The notes under the pieces were generated by a model, which ran no database searches, was not told the DNA's origin, and saw only the letters and a program-made list of their open reading frames with translations. Below, piece after piece: positions 48,801 through 61,090 of a stretch of 64,000 nucleotides of DNA; the stretch's first letter is position 1, and the number at the start of each line of letters is the position of its first letter. A program made the translations under genes and the position numbers. This DNA is from Chamaea fasciata (taxonomy: Eukaryota > Chordata > Aves > Passeriformes > Sylviidae). Where the stretch lies: the NCBI GenBank assembly GCA_029207755.1, contig JARCOQ010000007.1:41311656-41375655 (forward strand), given 5' to 3'.

Positions 48801-51234
48801 ACTTCCCTTGCATCAGTGGGGTTAAAGCAGAGGGCTGTCACATGGACATGGAAAACCTTAGTCCTTGCTGTTCCGGAAGTTTCAGGCTCATACACGGGAA
48901 CATGTGCTCTAGTTCATGCCAGCTCCTCACACCAGCCTTCCAGCTTCCAGAACATGACATTAATGCCTACCAGTCAGGATCAGGACTGTTTTGCTCTACC
49001 AGTGGTGACTTGTGCAGTGCTCAGCCTCTTGCAGACTTCTATCCCTATGCCGTGCTAGAGAGCGTGGGAGGAAATCCAGCAGAGCCAGTTGCAGATTGAG
49101 TAAGCGTAGCTCACTTCCAGAGATGGGGAGAGGCTGGAAAGAAGTGTTGTGGTTGATTAAGGGTCATTGCAGTAGAGACAAGTTATTTGCCTGTGCTTTG
49201 TACAGCACTGAGCCCAGAACTGAGTCTTCAGTGAGTACTTTTACAAATCCTCTGTCCTTTCTGCTTGAACTTACAAGGGTTCTGCTGGTGCTGGATTAGC
49301 TATGCGTCATCTCCAGCAGGTTAAGAGTTTGCTGGAGGTGTTCTCCATAGTTCTCATGGTTCTTGAATGATTTGTGAGCACAAAGATCTTGGGAACTATG
49401 CTGAACCATGCTCTCTTAGGCACTAGTTCTGGGTACTTCAGCTCTGCTCAGCAGCCATTGCTTCTGTCTGCAGCAGGGCAAAATGAACAAGACAGAAGTA
49501 AGCAGGAGGAAAGGATGCCAAGTCCATGAGTGTCTGGTGAGTGGTGTTTTAGAGATGGGGGCTAGATAACTGGCAGTGATGGTCTGCTGGAGCAGGGAAA
49601 AGATATTCCCCTGCCAGTTGATCACCAATAGATGAATCAGAGAAGTTCAGTCTAACGGAAACAGAACTGAGCAAAATCTCAAGTTTAGCCTAAGAGGGGT
49701 GTTGAACTATCAGTGAAATGGCTTAAGAGTTTCTGTGTGGGGTATTTAGGCTCATTTCCACAATTGCAGCAAACAAACAGGATTATGGTGTGAGCCAAAG
49801 CGGCTGCAGCTTAGGGGCTGGGGCAACCATGTGTAAGAGAACAAGGGGATTGCTGGAAGCATTTGTCTCCCACTTGACTTGGAACTTTTCAGATCAAGTC
49901 AAAATTTGTTGAGAGAGAGGAAACAATTTAATCACCTGATTCACAGAGAATCCTGCTGCACCCACACGGGCCACAGACTCAGGTCATCTCAGGTTGGGGA
50001 GGGAGAAGAATGGAGCTGCCCACTCTCCTGGAGAGTGAGAGCAAGAGGCTTAAGGCTCCTCAGTGCTAGAGAAAGTAACGGAGTGCCCTGCAGCTCACGG
50101 CCCTGTTTGAAAATGATGGAGGCTGACAGATCTGGGATTAATCTAAAGGTTTCAGCTCTCTGAGCACTGAGTGGAAATTCGCCTGGAAACCACAGTACAG
50201 GAGCTCAACATGATGAAAGCACTAACTGGAAGCGGGGAGGCAGAGGCAAGTGTGGGTCAGATAGCTCGCCCCACCTGATTATGCACAAAGCTAGAGCCCT
50301 CGTCTCTTGCTCTCTCTGCCATGTATCTGGGTAGAAAGGGAAGGTATTTAGTGCTAAAAAGAGCATTACAAAATAGGCCACTTTTATTTTGTGCATTAGG
50401 CAGGCTCTGCTGCGGGTGCAACTTTGCATTGCTAATTAGATTCAAAGGCAAAGCTATACTCTCAGTGCTCAGCACTCCTGATTGTACCTGCTCATGCTCT
50501 CGGAGGAGCCAGGTTGGGTAGCCTGCACAAATACTGCAAGCTGTGGTTTTCCCTATGCAGGTATTTGTAGGTGCTATGCTGCTTGTGTGGGATGAAAAGA
50601 CAGAGTGGGAGGCTGACTAAAAGCTGGAGTCAAGGTGTGCTCTGCTGATGCATAGTTGGACTTCTCTTGCTCATCTAGCAGCATATGGGAAAGGCTACAT
50701 CCTGCTCTGTCTATAGCTTTCCTGTGAGACTAGGATGCTGACCTAGTCCTGAATGTGGAAGGCCAGGATTTATCTGATTTGGCATCCATTAAAACTGCTG
50801 GTTTAGTCCATAAAGTTATGGGGACATACCAACTTTTTTCCTAATACACCCAGGGGCAGTTTGCAAGGAAGGATGCATATGTCCCCTTGCCCTCAGAGAC
50901 CAATAACCTTGAGCTGAGGCTGATGAAAGTCTTTTCTCAGTGCAAGAAAATCACAAATTCTGTACATTCTGTACTACGTGAGTCTCCAAGTATTAACACA
51001 GCTGTCACACTTAGCCATGTCTGCACGTTCATGCCTTCATATCCAATTCCAATACAACACTGCCATCACCCCTGTTGCTCACATCAAAAGACTGAATGCA
51101 TCACAGTGCACAGTTTTAACTCCTTTCAGTTTAGCTTGCTCTATAAATACATAACCCACAGTGAGTAGGTATGTGTAATATATCCCTGTGTATGGTTCTG
51201 CTTAGTGCTGTGGATGGGGCTGCTGATCTGATTA

Positions 51235-51340
51235 TTTTAAAGTCACTGGGCTACATATGCTGTAGGTATAAATTGGTGCAGCACAGTGGTGTTGCCAGTT
51301 TATGCTAGGTGAAGATCTGGCCTATAATATGAATCTATAA
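51235..51340. repeat. Possible ancient amniote repeat
   Basis: The string TATAAATTGGTGCAGCACAG, then GCTAGGTGAAGATCTGGCCT resembles a repeat widespread in reptiles and birds with 'gatttacaccagctgaggatctggccc'. The match is partial and the family name is uncertain. Confidence 0.25.
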
Positions 51341-52275
51341 TAGAAACTTGCTTGTGTTCCTGAAAAGAGGAGATATTTTGAGTGTATAACCAAATTGGCA
51401 TTCTTATCCAGGCTTCTTCATGGTATAATTGTAATTCCAAAATTATAAGTGTTATTAAATTCTTAAATAATGTAGCAGTGGAAGGTTAGTTTAAGGTTGT
51501 GCTTTTTATCTATTTGAAGTGATACTGTTGAACTGAAAACAGCATGGTGATATGTCCCAGCACACAAACTGGATATGTACCAAAGATGAATGAACACAGG
51601 CAGAGTTTCAGACCAACCAGCCAAATCTGAACACATGTCCTCTTCTAAGAAAGAAGTTTAGGAGAAATAATTTTCAGCTCCATGATCCACACACCCAGTC
51701 ATTATCACAGACATTATGATGGTCTCTCCCTGCTTATATTTTAGAAAAGTTCAAAGCCTGAATTGCAATACAGTCGTTGCTAATTCAGAGGAAGTGGGTT
51801 ACTCTGCAGCTGGTATCTGTTTGCCCATCTGATGTATGAATAGCAATCGATTTGGATTTTTTCTCTAAACATGGTGTGATAGTGAGTATGAGATCATTGC
51901 CAAATCTCCATGAGGAATTGTGCTTGGTTTGGCTAAAAGACTGATGCAGATTTGCCACCCTATTAATGGGTGAAGCACACAGTCCTCTCCAGCCTGGGGA
52001 GTTGTTTTTCCACAGCATCTTCCTCTGTATTTAGTCCTAGAAACTATAACAACTTATAGCAAATAGAGGAAATAAGTGCTCCGGTTCTGAGTCCTGTACT
52101 AGATGAATTTCCAATAAACGTATGCTAGTACTCATGCTGGGTATCCTTTATTACCTTCTTTTTGTTATTTTATATTAGATTTACCCTCCTATAACACCTT
52201 ACCTCTTCTTCTGAGAGACTGCCAATATTTGGAGATGATTGCCTTTTTATTCTGCTATTATATGATTATTATGTA

Positions 52276-52825
52276 TAATAATAGAATCACAGCATATTCT
52301 GAGTTGGAAGAAGCTCACAGGGATCATCGAAGTCCAACTCCTGGCCCTGTACAGGACAGCCCCAAGAATAACACACGTACCAAGAGTGTTGCCCAAATGC
52401 TCCTTGCACTCTGGCAGCCTTGGTGCCATCACCACTTTCCTGGGGACCCTGTTACAATGCTCAACTACCCTCTGGGTGAAGAACCTTCTCCTAATATCCA
52501 ACCTAAACCACCCCTGGCACAGATTCATGTCATTCCGTTGGGTCCTGTCACTGGTCACCAGAGTGAAGAGATCAGTGCCTGCATCTCAGCTTTCCCTCAT
52601 GAGGAAGCTATAACTGCAGTGAGGTCTCCCCTCAGTCTCCTCCTCCCCAGGCTAAATAGACCAAGTGACCTTAATCCTCAGACAGCTTCCCCTCCAGACC
52701 CTTCACCATCTTCTTAACTCTCCTTTGGATACTCTCTAATAGCTTTACATCCTTCTTATATTTGATGTCCAAAACTGCGCAAAGCACTTGAGGTGAGGCC
52801 ACACCAGTGCAGAGTAGAGCGGTTA
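52276..52825 (-). mobile_element. CR1 LINE 3' fragment, minus strand
   Basis: The plus strand starts AATAGAATCACAGCATATTC at the CR1 3' terminus, then has TGGAAGAAGCTCACAGGGAT, TTGCACTCTGGCAGCCTTGG, GAAGAACCTTCTCCTAATAT, CTGTCACTGGTCACCAGAGT and AAAACTGCGCAAAGCACTTG with AGGTGAGGCCACACCAGTG. This is a clear reverse-complement CR1 3' UTR and extreme C-terminal RT region in continuous order. The copy is less diverged than the other CR1 relics in this window, so it is younger. Nothing in it can code. Confidence 0.92.
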
Positions 52826-54559
52826 CTCGGTGGTAATATTGTTAATTGCTACCATAAACATAGATACACATGACAGAGCTTTACAGCTATTTCAAGCTCT
52901 TTTTAACTTTTCTGAAGTAGATTCTAGGCTGTTAATCTCATTCTAGGTCTGAGGTGTGGGGAGAGGCCCTTTTCCTGATCAAGTTGACAGGAAGTCTGTT
53001 GCTTTGAGATCTTAGGAGACAAAGCACCAGGCAAGCTCTACATACTGTTGGGAACATCAGAGAAGTAACTCTGTGAAACAGAACTGCGGTTTGTGTTTAT
53101 TCTCTCTGGGTGATAACTGCATTAAGGCACTTCATTTACAAGTGAGGACAAAGTTGTTCTCTGCTGCAAGCTGAGCCTGAAGGCAGGAGGCCAGTGTGTG
53201 ATGGAAAAGATGGAGTTTCTCAGAATGATACATTGCCTTTGCTTTCTCATAGCACAGTTCGAAGGAGGAAATTCTTTGGCTTGGTGTGTAAGTACCAGAG
53301 GCAGAATCAGTGATGCTGGGAAGAATTCAGAGGTGGCAGGGAGGTAAATAGGCTTGGATGAATTGATAACAAACTTGAACCTTTGATCAAAACATGAAGT
53401 GACATGCCTGCCTCCTTCCCCTTCCTGCTGCTGTCTGTTCCTGACTTGGATAAAGCTTGGGGAAGTTGGGGAGTTAACAAATCTTTTTTTAGTAAGAGAC
53501 TTTGCATCTCTACACAATCTGCACATACGGGGATATATTGTGCCAGTCCCTAGGATGATGTAACATGACAAGTGAAGTGACAAAAGCTATATGAACCTCA
53601 TGCAAAAGACCATGTGCAATTTCTGTCTTTGTGGAGCAAGCTATGCTGCAGATAGGCTTTCCAGCAGGGGAATGTTAGAGCTCAGGTTTGTCTGGGTTCT
53701 GTTTTCTTCTGTGCTTGTTGAACATTAGGTTGGAAAAAAGTTAAGCTGCTGAGACTTGAGTTTTGGTGCTTTCCCTCACCCCACTGCTGCTGTTTCAATA
53801 CTGGCCTTCTTTGCTTAGCTTTTGTGTGTCTCACCATGGGTGGTTGGAGCACACTGCTGCTTCCCTGCCCTCTGCCAAGCCTGATGCTTCCTGGCATGAC
53901 TTCTGGTGCTGCCATTTCCAGGTGGATATGGAGATAACCAGCAATGTGTTGGCTCTTTCCCAGCCAGTCCCTGCCAGGAAGACAAAAGCAGCACTTAGAA
54001 CAAACATTATCTTTTGTAGTACATAAAGCTGTGATAAGTTGGGATGGTACTCGTGAGAAAAAAAACAATGTGTGTTGAAAGCAAAATGAACTGTCACCTC
54101 AGACCCCGTCCAGCTGAGTGTCTGTTTGCTGGCATGAGATCACTGCTGAATTTTGAAGACATGCTTTTCCACACAAATTTGAGAGCTGCTAAAGCCATGA
54201 CTTTGCATCATCAGTATGGCAGAAATTAATCTGTGACATTGCAATGGAATTAAAACAGGGAAGAAAGCAGTGGAACCTAGCCCAGTATCCCCAACTTTTG
54301 AAAGCAAGCTTCAGTTCCTGCAAGGACCTGCTTCCAGTGGAAACTCCCCTAAGCTTACACCTTCCTCTGAGGGAAAGTTTGGAAAATATTCCACTGAGGC
54401 ACTTTAATACAGAGGTGCTGCTTACAAAGTGGATTGGTCCAACATATAATATTGTTGGCATGATTTTGGCCACTCTGTATGCTACAGTCTCTGCACAGTC
54501 TACAGTTCAGAAGCTTATGGTCTTCTGCTAAAGGTGACAGTGTTGGTTTATGGTCCATT

Positions 54560-54700
54560 TTATACCACTGTATGCTGCCCCAAGCCAGGGTTGCAGCCTT
54601 GCAATGGTCTAAGTAAAGTTGGTCATGCCTTGGGGCAGGGGGATGGATTATATAACCATTGAAGTTTCCCTTCCAGACCAATTTTCTGTGATTGCAATGC
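54560..54700 (+). repeat. CR1 3' end fragment, plus strand
   Basis: The string TGGATTATATAACCATTGAA followed by GTTTCCCTTCCAGACCAATTTTCTGTGATT lines up with the CR1 terminus (tggactagatgacctttgaaggtcccttccaacccaa...ttctatgattc). A CCTTGGGGCAGGGGG block just upstream is also in the expected place. It is short and diverged. Confidence 0.55.
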
Positions 54701-55259
54701 ACATGAACCTTGGAGGAAAAACTAACCTGCAGTGCCATTGGCACTTTTTCCACCAACTTTTCATTTGATGAGTCCTTTCTAGATACAAATCCTTCACCCA
54801 TTCTTGCCCCTTGTCTGCAGCTCTCTAATACTCTATAAGTGCAAAACCACCTCCATGGGAATAACTGATGCCTTATCCCCTCGCATCAGTTTATCTGTGT
54901 CCCCTGCCCCGAGATGGGGCACCCTGCAGCCAGAAGAAGATGCTCCAGAAGCAGTGTCAGCTTTTTTCTGCCACTGAGTTTTTTGTTCCAGCCCCTCTTC
55001 CCCAGTTGCTGCAGACAAGGTAGCAATTATGCTCCCATCGATCCCATTCCTCTCCAGGAATCACCCTGTGCACACTGGCACGCTGTCACAATCAATAGCC
55101 CAGCCCTTGTGCAGAGACAGCAAGGGGGCCAAAGAGGCAATTTGCTCACTGGACAGGTTATGATGAAATAATATTGTGTCAGGAGGTGAAGTGGCAGAGT
55201 AGCTGGCACTAAATATTTCCCTCTGTATTGCCACAGGGAAAGCTAGGGCTTGAGGAGAT

Positions 55260-55650
55260 TTAAAGTCAGGCTCAATACCTGCTGTTTAGATCCTGTTGGA
55301 GATAAAGTGTAACTGAAAGAATGTGGGGAAACAATTGTTTAGGAGACAAAATTGATGTGGGCCCTTAAACCTATCACTTCAAAATCGTTCTTACTAGGAC
55401 TGAGAGGAGGAGATTAAATACCTTTCATTTTTGACCTCTAGCTGATAGGTATTAAACACATACAGGGTTCATTGTGGATAAAACTCATGGCTTCCAACAG
55501 CCAAGCTCAATCAATTAGCTTATTGGTAAAAGACAAATATTGCAGGCAAAAAAAGGAATTTCATGCCTTGACCGTCACTGTTGTCATCGCATCTTAGAGG
55601 CATATTACAAATTAGGCAATCAAAGGTATCACTTTCAGCCAATTTTTAAC
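55260..55650. promoter_or_regulatory. Candidate conserved noncoding element (intergenic)
   Basis: About 390 nt without repeat hallmarks include AAACAATTGTTTAGG (CAATTG E-box-like palindrome), GAGATTAAATACC, CAATCAATTAGCTTATTGG and TTACAAATTAGGCAATC. Of the intergenic candidates this is the longest. This is a texture-based call only. Confidence 0.28.
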
Positions 55651-56004
55651 AGGCAGAGTAGGGGGAGTTTCAAGACTTCTCTGAAATATTTTTATTTTGT
55701 TTTCAGTAGCCCCTTGATGTTGTATCTCCAATGAAATGAGTAAAGAGTTTTATGCCTGTTACTCTCTGGTTCAAAGCTTATGCCTGATACATGGTAGTCA
55801 TCTCTCCTGAGTGAAGTATATTACAGTCTTCAGCTTTGCTGGGCATAAGCAGAGGACACTGTGGATGCTGCTTAGCTCAAGGGCCCTGGTGACCATACTA
55901 CCCATTTGCACCCACTGTTGTCCTCCCAACATAAATCAAATACTTAGAGATACATACAATTACTTAGAAACACAATACCGATTTCTGTCATGGAATCTGT
56001 GTTA

Positions 56005-57022
56005 ATTTGCACAGGATTAATTGTGCAGCACTATTAATCTGGAAGCTGGAGAGCCAGCTCAAGTCATCCAGGGGCCCTGTGAACAGCCTGCATTTAGACT
56101 GGCCATAGGCTGCTTTTCAACACACAGGGACCTACCTTGTCAATGGCAGCACTGGGGTCCATCTCTGTGTTGTGCTGTGCCTGAGAGCACTGCCCCAGAA
56201 AAACCATGGGATGGCTGGAGGCTGCAAGAAACTCCAAAGGCTTAGCTGGGGTGAGCAGCCGCTGATGGCACTTAAGACCCTGGTTTTCTTAGGAGTGCTA
56301 AGTTACCCAAAGCTTACCTGCTGCCATGTAATGTGTAAAGCCTATTTTGGACTGTGGGCTTCCCACTGAGCTGTTTATCTTCTGCAGCATTGCGTCCATC
56401 ACACAAAGGTAGAAACTGAGAGATGCTAAAAGCAGAAAGCCTCTGTTGTAACTGCAAGATGCCTAAATGCTGGCTGACTTGATGAACAGATGTACAGAGG
56501 CATGCTAGGTCCTGCTGATGGAGGGGCATCTGCAGGTGCTCCACACTTGGGTTAGCACTAATGAAGCACTCCAAATAACTGGGCACTTCTGAAAAATCTG
56601 GCCTAAATGATGCATCTGGGGTGGTGAAGTGTGTGTGAGGCATAGCTGGGAGCAGGAGCACTCTTCAGGCAGTTTCCCAGGTCTAAACGCTAAGCTTTCT
56701 TTTTCTAGGAACTCACATTTGACTGATTACCCTTATCACTGGCTTCCATGCATACACTAACCTCTGTTTTAACAGAGTTTTAAGCCTTTGGGGTTTCCTG
56801 CAGCCTCCAGCCATCCCATGGTTTCTCTGGGGCAGTGCTCTCAGGCACAGCACAGCACAACACAGATAGACCCCAGTGCTGCCATTGACAAGGTAGGTCC
56901 CTGTGTGTTGAAAAGCAGCCTATGGCCAGTGTAAAAGTAGGCTGTTCACAGGGCCCCTGGATGACTTGTGCTGGCTCTGCAGCTTCCAGATTAATAGTGC
57001 TGCACAATTATCCTGTGCAAAT
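56005..57022. repeat. Long inverted repeat: two 240-bp arms, 536-bp spacer
   Basis: The left arm is 56005-56244 and the right arm is 56781-57022. By eye the reverse complement of the right arm matches the left with about ten substitutions and a few small indels. The outer edges start at ATTTGCACAGGA and the inner edges end at CCAAAGGCTTA. The spacer 56245-56780 shows no repeat or gene. The arms carry a matching 74-75 codon open frame, but it begins at a non-ATG codon and substitutions do not look like those of a conserved protein. A transcript across it could fold into a long hairpin. No transposase was found. Confidence 0.93.
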
Positions 57023-60000
57023 GCAATACAGGCCCCTTTGTGAATAAAAGTAGGCAGCAATGTTTGAGCCAGGCCTGGCAAGGTAAGGAGCAATTCCCTG
57101 GCAAGCAGAGAGCGTCTGGCTTCCCCCAGCCCCGCAGAGGCAAAGGGCAAGGCATGACCTGCCCTCTCCATGCTGTACAGCTCCCATCTCTGCCAGATGA
57201 ATGGTGCTTATTCGTCACCACAGAGAGGAAAAGCCAGCCATGTGCAAGCACAACATCTGCTCGGCGGGGGCTGCTGCTGCTTGGCACTTGCTGGCATGAG
57301 GCTCAGCGCTGTTTGCTGGACCCCACACCACGCTCCCTGGGGGCTCTGCAGCAGCGCTGGCTGCACTGCAAGAAGGGTCAGGGGTGCATGTGCCTCCCGC
57401 CAGCAGGCACAGAACTGCTGCATCAGAGTCCAAAGTGAAGATTTTGTGGCTGTTGTAGGGATGTGAGCAGGGACTGGCAAACTGAGGCCAGTGGGCTCTG
57501 CCAGGGCACATCATCTGCCTGTCCCTAGGGGTTAGAAGGAGCTGGGCACAGTAGGCTGGTAGCTGATAGGTGCTTGGCTGCATTTCCAAGTGTTTGCCAT
57601 GAGAATTTGGATGATGCCTCCCTCTTTCTGTGGCGTTTCCTGCCTGGAAATGCATTTAACAAGACATTTGAAGATTTTTTTTTTTTTTTTTTTTGTCTGT
57701 TGCAGTGCAAATGGATCTGACTCAAATTCTTAAATGCCAACACTTTTTTGGTACTGATTTATCTCTGGGTATGACAGTAATGTCTCCCTATCTCCAAGAT
57801 ACTGTGGTTAAGTTAAGCCATGGCTTAGCCCTGCCTGAGGGCAAAGGGCAAAAGGAATGGGTTCCTGTGCAAGGCAGGAAAGCTGTGCCCCAACGATGGG
57901 GCAGCATCAGCCCCCAAGATGCAGGGGTGTTGTGGGGTGCAGGTCTCCCCTTGTTGAACTGATGAGTCCATGCCTCTTATCTGTATTTGTGTAGTGATAA
58001 GGGCTTTCCACTAGAGAGAGACATGAGTACACACAGAAAACCTGTTTGCTATTTGTATCACACAGTTCACCTGGCCAACATGGTGCAAAAGGGAATGGCT
58101 GGAACTGATCATGAAATGAGCTTTTTTGCCCTGCTGGAATTTTTACTTATGTTTTCTGACTGACACTTGTCTTCAAGACGGGGTTTGGCAAAGGAAATCC
58201 CCCCCCTTTTTTTTTTTTTTTAAACAACCAATTTTTATCCTTTGTAGTTCTTACAGAAGAGGCCAGAATATATTGCAGTATTGGACAGTCTAACAATACA
58301 AAAATAAAGAAACTTGCCAAAAATACTTTTATTAGAAATTTTTTTTTTTGAGAAAATGTTCAGCTGGTTGCTATTTATTTGACAAGAAACTGATTATTAC
58401 CCAGGCAAAATCTGGTAACTCTCATGTACCTTTTTTCTCTATAGACAAAAACCCAATTCAGTGACCTCTGAAATATGCACATCTTGTGGAAGGACCATGA
58501 TGATATTGAACACAATACATGGAAGAGCAGAACTAAAGCATAACTTTCTTAGCTGAAAATCCCAGGAAAATAGAAATGTGGCCAAGGACAGTGGTGTTAA
58601 TACTTCTTTATTTATGTGTCATGATGTAATCTGTGTAGGCAACCAGGCCTGTGCTTTGCACACCGGAGGAAGCTGGACCTCTCAGCTGTTTCTCACCAAA
58701 GACCTACATAGTCAGCAGAAGCAAACCCTCTTGAGTGTGGTTTTGGACCAGCGCCCATTTGAAGGGAAGAGCACTGTTGAGTGAGGTGCCTTTAGCACAT
58801 CATGTATTGTTACATGGATACAGTGTCAGTTTGGAGTCACCTGCAGCTCTGAGTGCAGAGGGTGTGTAGCACCTAAAGCTGCTTTGCCTGGGATTTGTGC
58901 TGAGCATACAACTCAGGGTGGCAGTGCTGTGAGTCACACAATTTCTTCTATTTTTAGATTCTGTTTTTGAATGCTTTCCCCTGTGGTATACGGGTGGTTG
59001 GAGGAAACACACACATGCAGGCTTCACATACTGCAAATAGAAAGTCTGCATTTAAAGGCCTCCTATTGCTTACTTGCAGATCCTGCCAAGCTTCAACCTG
59101 CTAGTCTTGATAAAAGACTCTCCTGGGGTGTTGCTCACTGGGAACAGATGGTCCCATGGGAAACAGATGGCCTCAAAACTGGGAGCTTCCAGGAGCTTTT
59201 GTGGGACATGGGATCCCATCCTTACCTCAAAAGCCCATCCTAAAGGCACAGTGAGAGTATTCTCCTCTAGCATGTTTCTCATCCCATGAGAAATCTCCTT
59301 TCATTGTCATCAGGTGTGAGTGGGTACTTGAAGCAGGGGGTTCCAATGCACAGGCAGTGTCCACCTTTCTGAAGAACATTGAAGAAATCTGAGGAGTGAA
59401 GAGGGAAATAGGTAAAACATACAGACTCGAAGACTATGAATTAATGGCCTTATTCATTGGTGCCTCCCAAATGGCTCCTTGCCCACAGATAAGTGTCTCG
59501 CACTACCTAGGGTAAGATCATCACACACCTCCATCATGGACTGGAGTCTGGTGTGGTCAGAGCTTTAGGTCTCTTATGAGCTCACATGGACCTGAACAAG
59601 TCACTTTTCAATATTCACTCCTGAATTATAGTCCCAGTTTTGCTCTATCCTATAATCTTGGGAAGCGGAGGTGCTGGATTTAACTGATCCCTTCACCATC
59701 AACAGCCATTCCTGGAAATGAATCACTGCCTCTTAGATTGTTTCCCTGATGTTTTCAAAAGAACATCTGATAGCTCAGAGAAATGTCTTTTCCTTTTGTG
59801 TTTATCTAACCTGGAGCTATTATGACTGTAGTAGCTGCTGGATTCATAACACCAGGAGCAGAAAACCTCTTTGCATCCTGCCCAAGGCACCCCTCTCTTA
59901 GTTTTCTGTAGCATTTATTGAGACATATGGCCTAAACCCAAGAAAATTTTTAAGATTCCAGTTCATATTTGTTCTTAATTTTCCCTTTGAAAACTGGCCC

Positions 60001-60599
60001 TCAGCTGGTGCAGTTTTCTCAAAACCTGCAACCCTTTGTTTTACCAAGTTTTTGTTTGCTCCGGTTTGAAGCCCCATCTTTCTGTGGGGAGATAATCCCA
60101 CACATAGGGGAATAACTGTAAAGAGATACTATAGGTGGGAAATTCTACCTCAGGATTGTGTTTTGTTGTATATCACTTCCTCCCTCTGTAACATCACTCT
60201 GGCCTCCTAACAAATGCCTCTCTCCACTTGTTTATGGACTTTCATTCTATTTCAGAAATTTGGTAAAAGCAGAAGCCTTTAGACAGAAAATGTAGACTAA
60301 AAGCTGTTTTAACCCAATGTTTCTTGCCTCTTCTTTGAAAGCCCAGTGCACATTAAATGAAACTTACATGCTTCTTGAAGCTGCCTGTGTTATTATTGGA
60401 ACTGTTGCACATTCACTCCAACCAATCTATTTTTGTTTGAACCACTTACTCTGTATGAAACCAAGCATAATAACTACAGTCAATATAGATACATTTGTTT
60501 TTATTTAAACTCCTAAGTGTGCTAAAAGCAAAAAAATGCTTTTCTCCCTGAAATCCAATATTTGTGTATAACAGGCAGAAAATGTATGTATCAGTCAAA
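57023..60599. other. Intergenic DNA, nothing firmly recognised
   Basis: A moderately G+C-rich patch at 57.05-57.45 kb has a 132-codon plus-strand open frame with no family resemblance and competing frames on the other strand. T runs lie at 57675-57694 and 58207-58221. A very weak MIR-like string is near 59.6 kb. Confidence 0.55.
59575..59660 (+). repeat. Possible MIR relic
   Basis: The string GGACCTGAACAAGTCACTT resembles the MIR core segment gacc-ttgggcaagtcactt. Only this part matches, so the call is weak. Confidence 0.2.
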
Positions 60600-61090
60600 G
60601 CAGGAGTGGCCGGTAGCACAGGGGCCGCTCCTGACGTGGCGCTGGCGCTGCCACCGACGGCGGCGAGCGCGGGGACCGGGGCTTCTGCAGGCTAAGAGGG
60701 GACCGGCTCTGTGGGGGACAGCAGCTTTCCCTTCCCGGAGCGGCGGGAGGGGAAGGGCAGCGTGTCCCGGCGCTCCGGGCTCAGGGCACGGGCCGGCTCG
60801 GCCGGGGGCCGCCGTGTGAGCCCCGGCGCAGGACGAGGGCTTGGCCTCGGGGGCGGCGGCCCCTGAGCCGCCCGGGGAGTCTGCGGCACCTCCGTCACAG
60901 CATTTTTTGGAAAGGGCGGCAAGCGCCGTACTGTGGGACCAAGGAGGCCGGGGCAGCAGCGGAGACCGAGGAACCGAGGAAGAGTCCAAGGCCGCGCTGG
61001 AGCAGAGCAGCAGCTGAGCCGGGTCGGGCGCGCTGGGCTGGGGCGGCAGCTGCAGTCGGAGGCGGCGGAGGCACTGACCCCGTTTTCCTG
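60600..61090. promoter_or_regulatory. Strong CpG island, candidate promoter
   Basis: About 490 nt contain roughly 53 CpG dinucleotides by hand count and are strongly G+C-rich, with sharp edges to A+T-rich DNA on both sides. It is the only such island in the window. A GTGAGC donor-like site lies at 60816-60821 on the plus strand, but no exon is proven. Minus-strand open frames across the island are low-complexity Pro/Ala/Arg translations typical of CpG islands. In human, NRXN3 lies downstream of ADCK1 on the same strand, so a noncoding first exon of NRXN3 or a long noncoding RNA is possible. No NRXN3 coding exon was seen. Confidence 0.7.

Larger units (their letters stand above)
41071..52275. 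other. Intergenic DNA, little recognised
   Basis: This 11-kb stretch holds T runs of about 20 nt at 42192-42212 and 47147-47166, one candidate noncoding element and one possible ancient repeat. Open frames of 90-170 codons occur on both strands (for example near 44.0-44.9 and 46.9-47.4 kb), but they overlap in competing frames, often start at non-ATG codons and match nothing known to me. Confidence 0.55.
52826..56004. other. Intergenic DNA with a CR1 end and a candidate element
   Basis: Apart from the CR1 3' end at 54.56-54.70 kb and the candidate element at 55.26-55.65 kb, nothing was recognised. Confidence 0.55.

Noticed and set aside
52229..52717. 162-codon plus-strand open frame
   Set aside because: It lies in the reverse complement of a CR1 3' end, so it is antisense repeat translation.
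56021..57007. Matching 74-75 codon open frames in both arms of the inverted repeat
   Set aside because: They arise because the arms are near-identical; they start at a non-ATG codon, and the differences between arms change residues and the length.
57040..57438. 132-codon plus-strand open frame in a G+C-rich patch
   Set aside because: Starts outside any recognisable promoter, has competing minus-strand frames of similar length and no recognisable domain.
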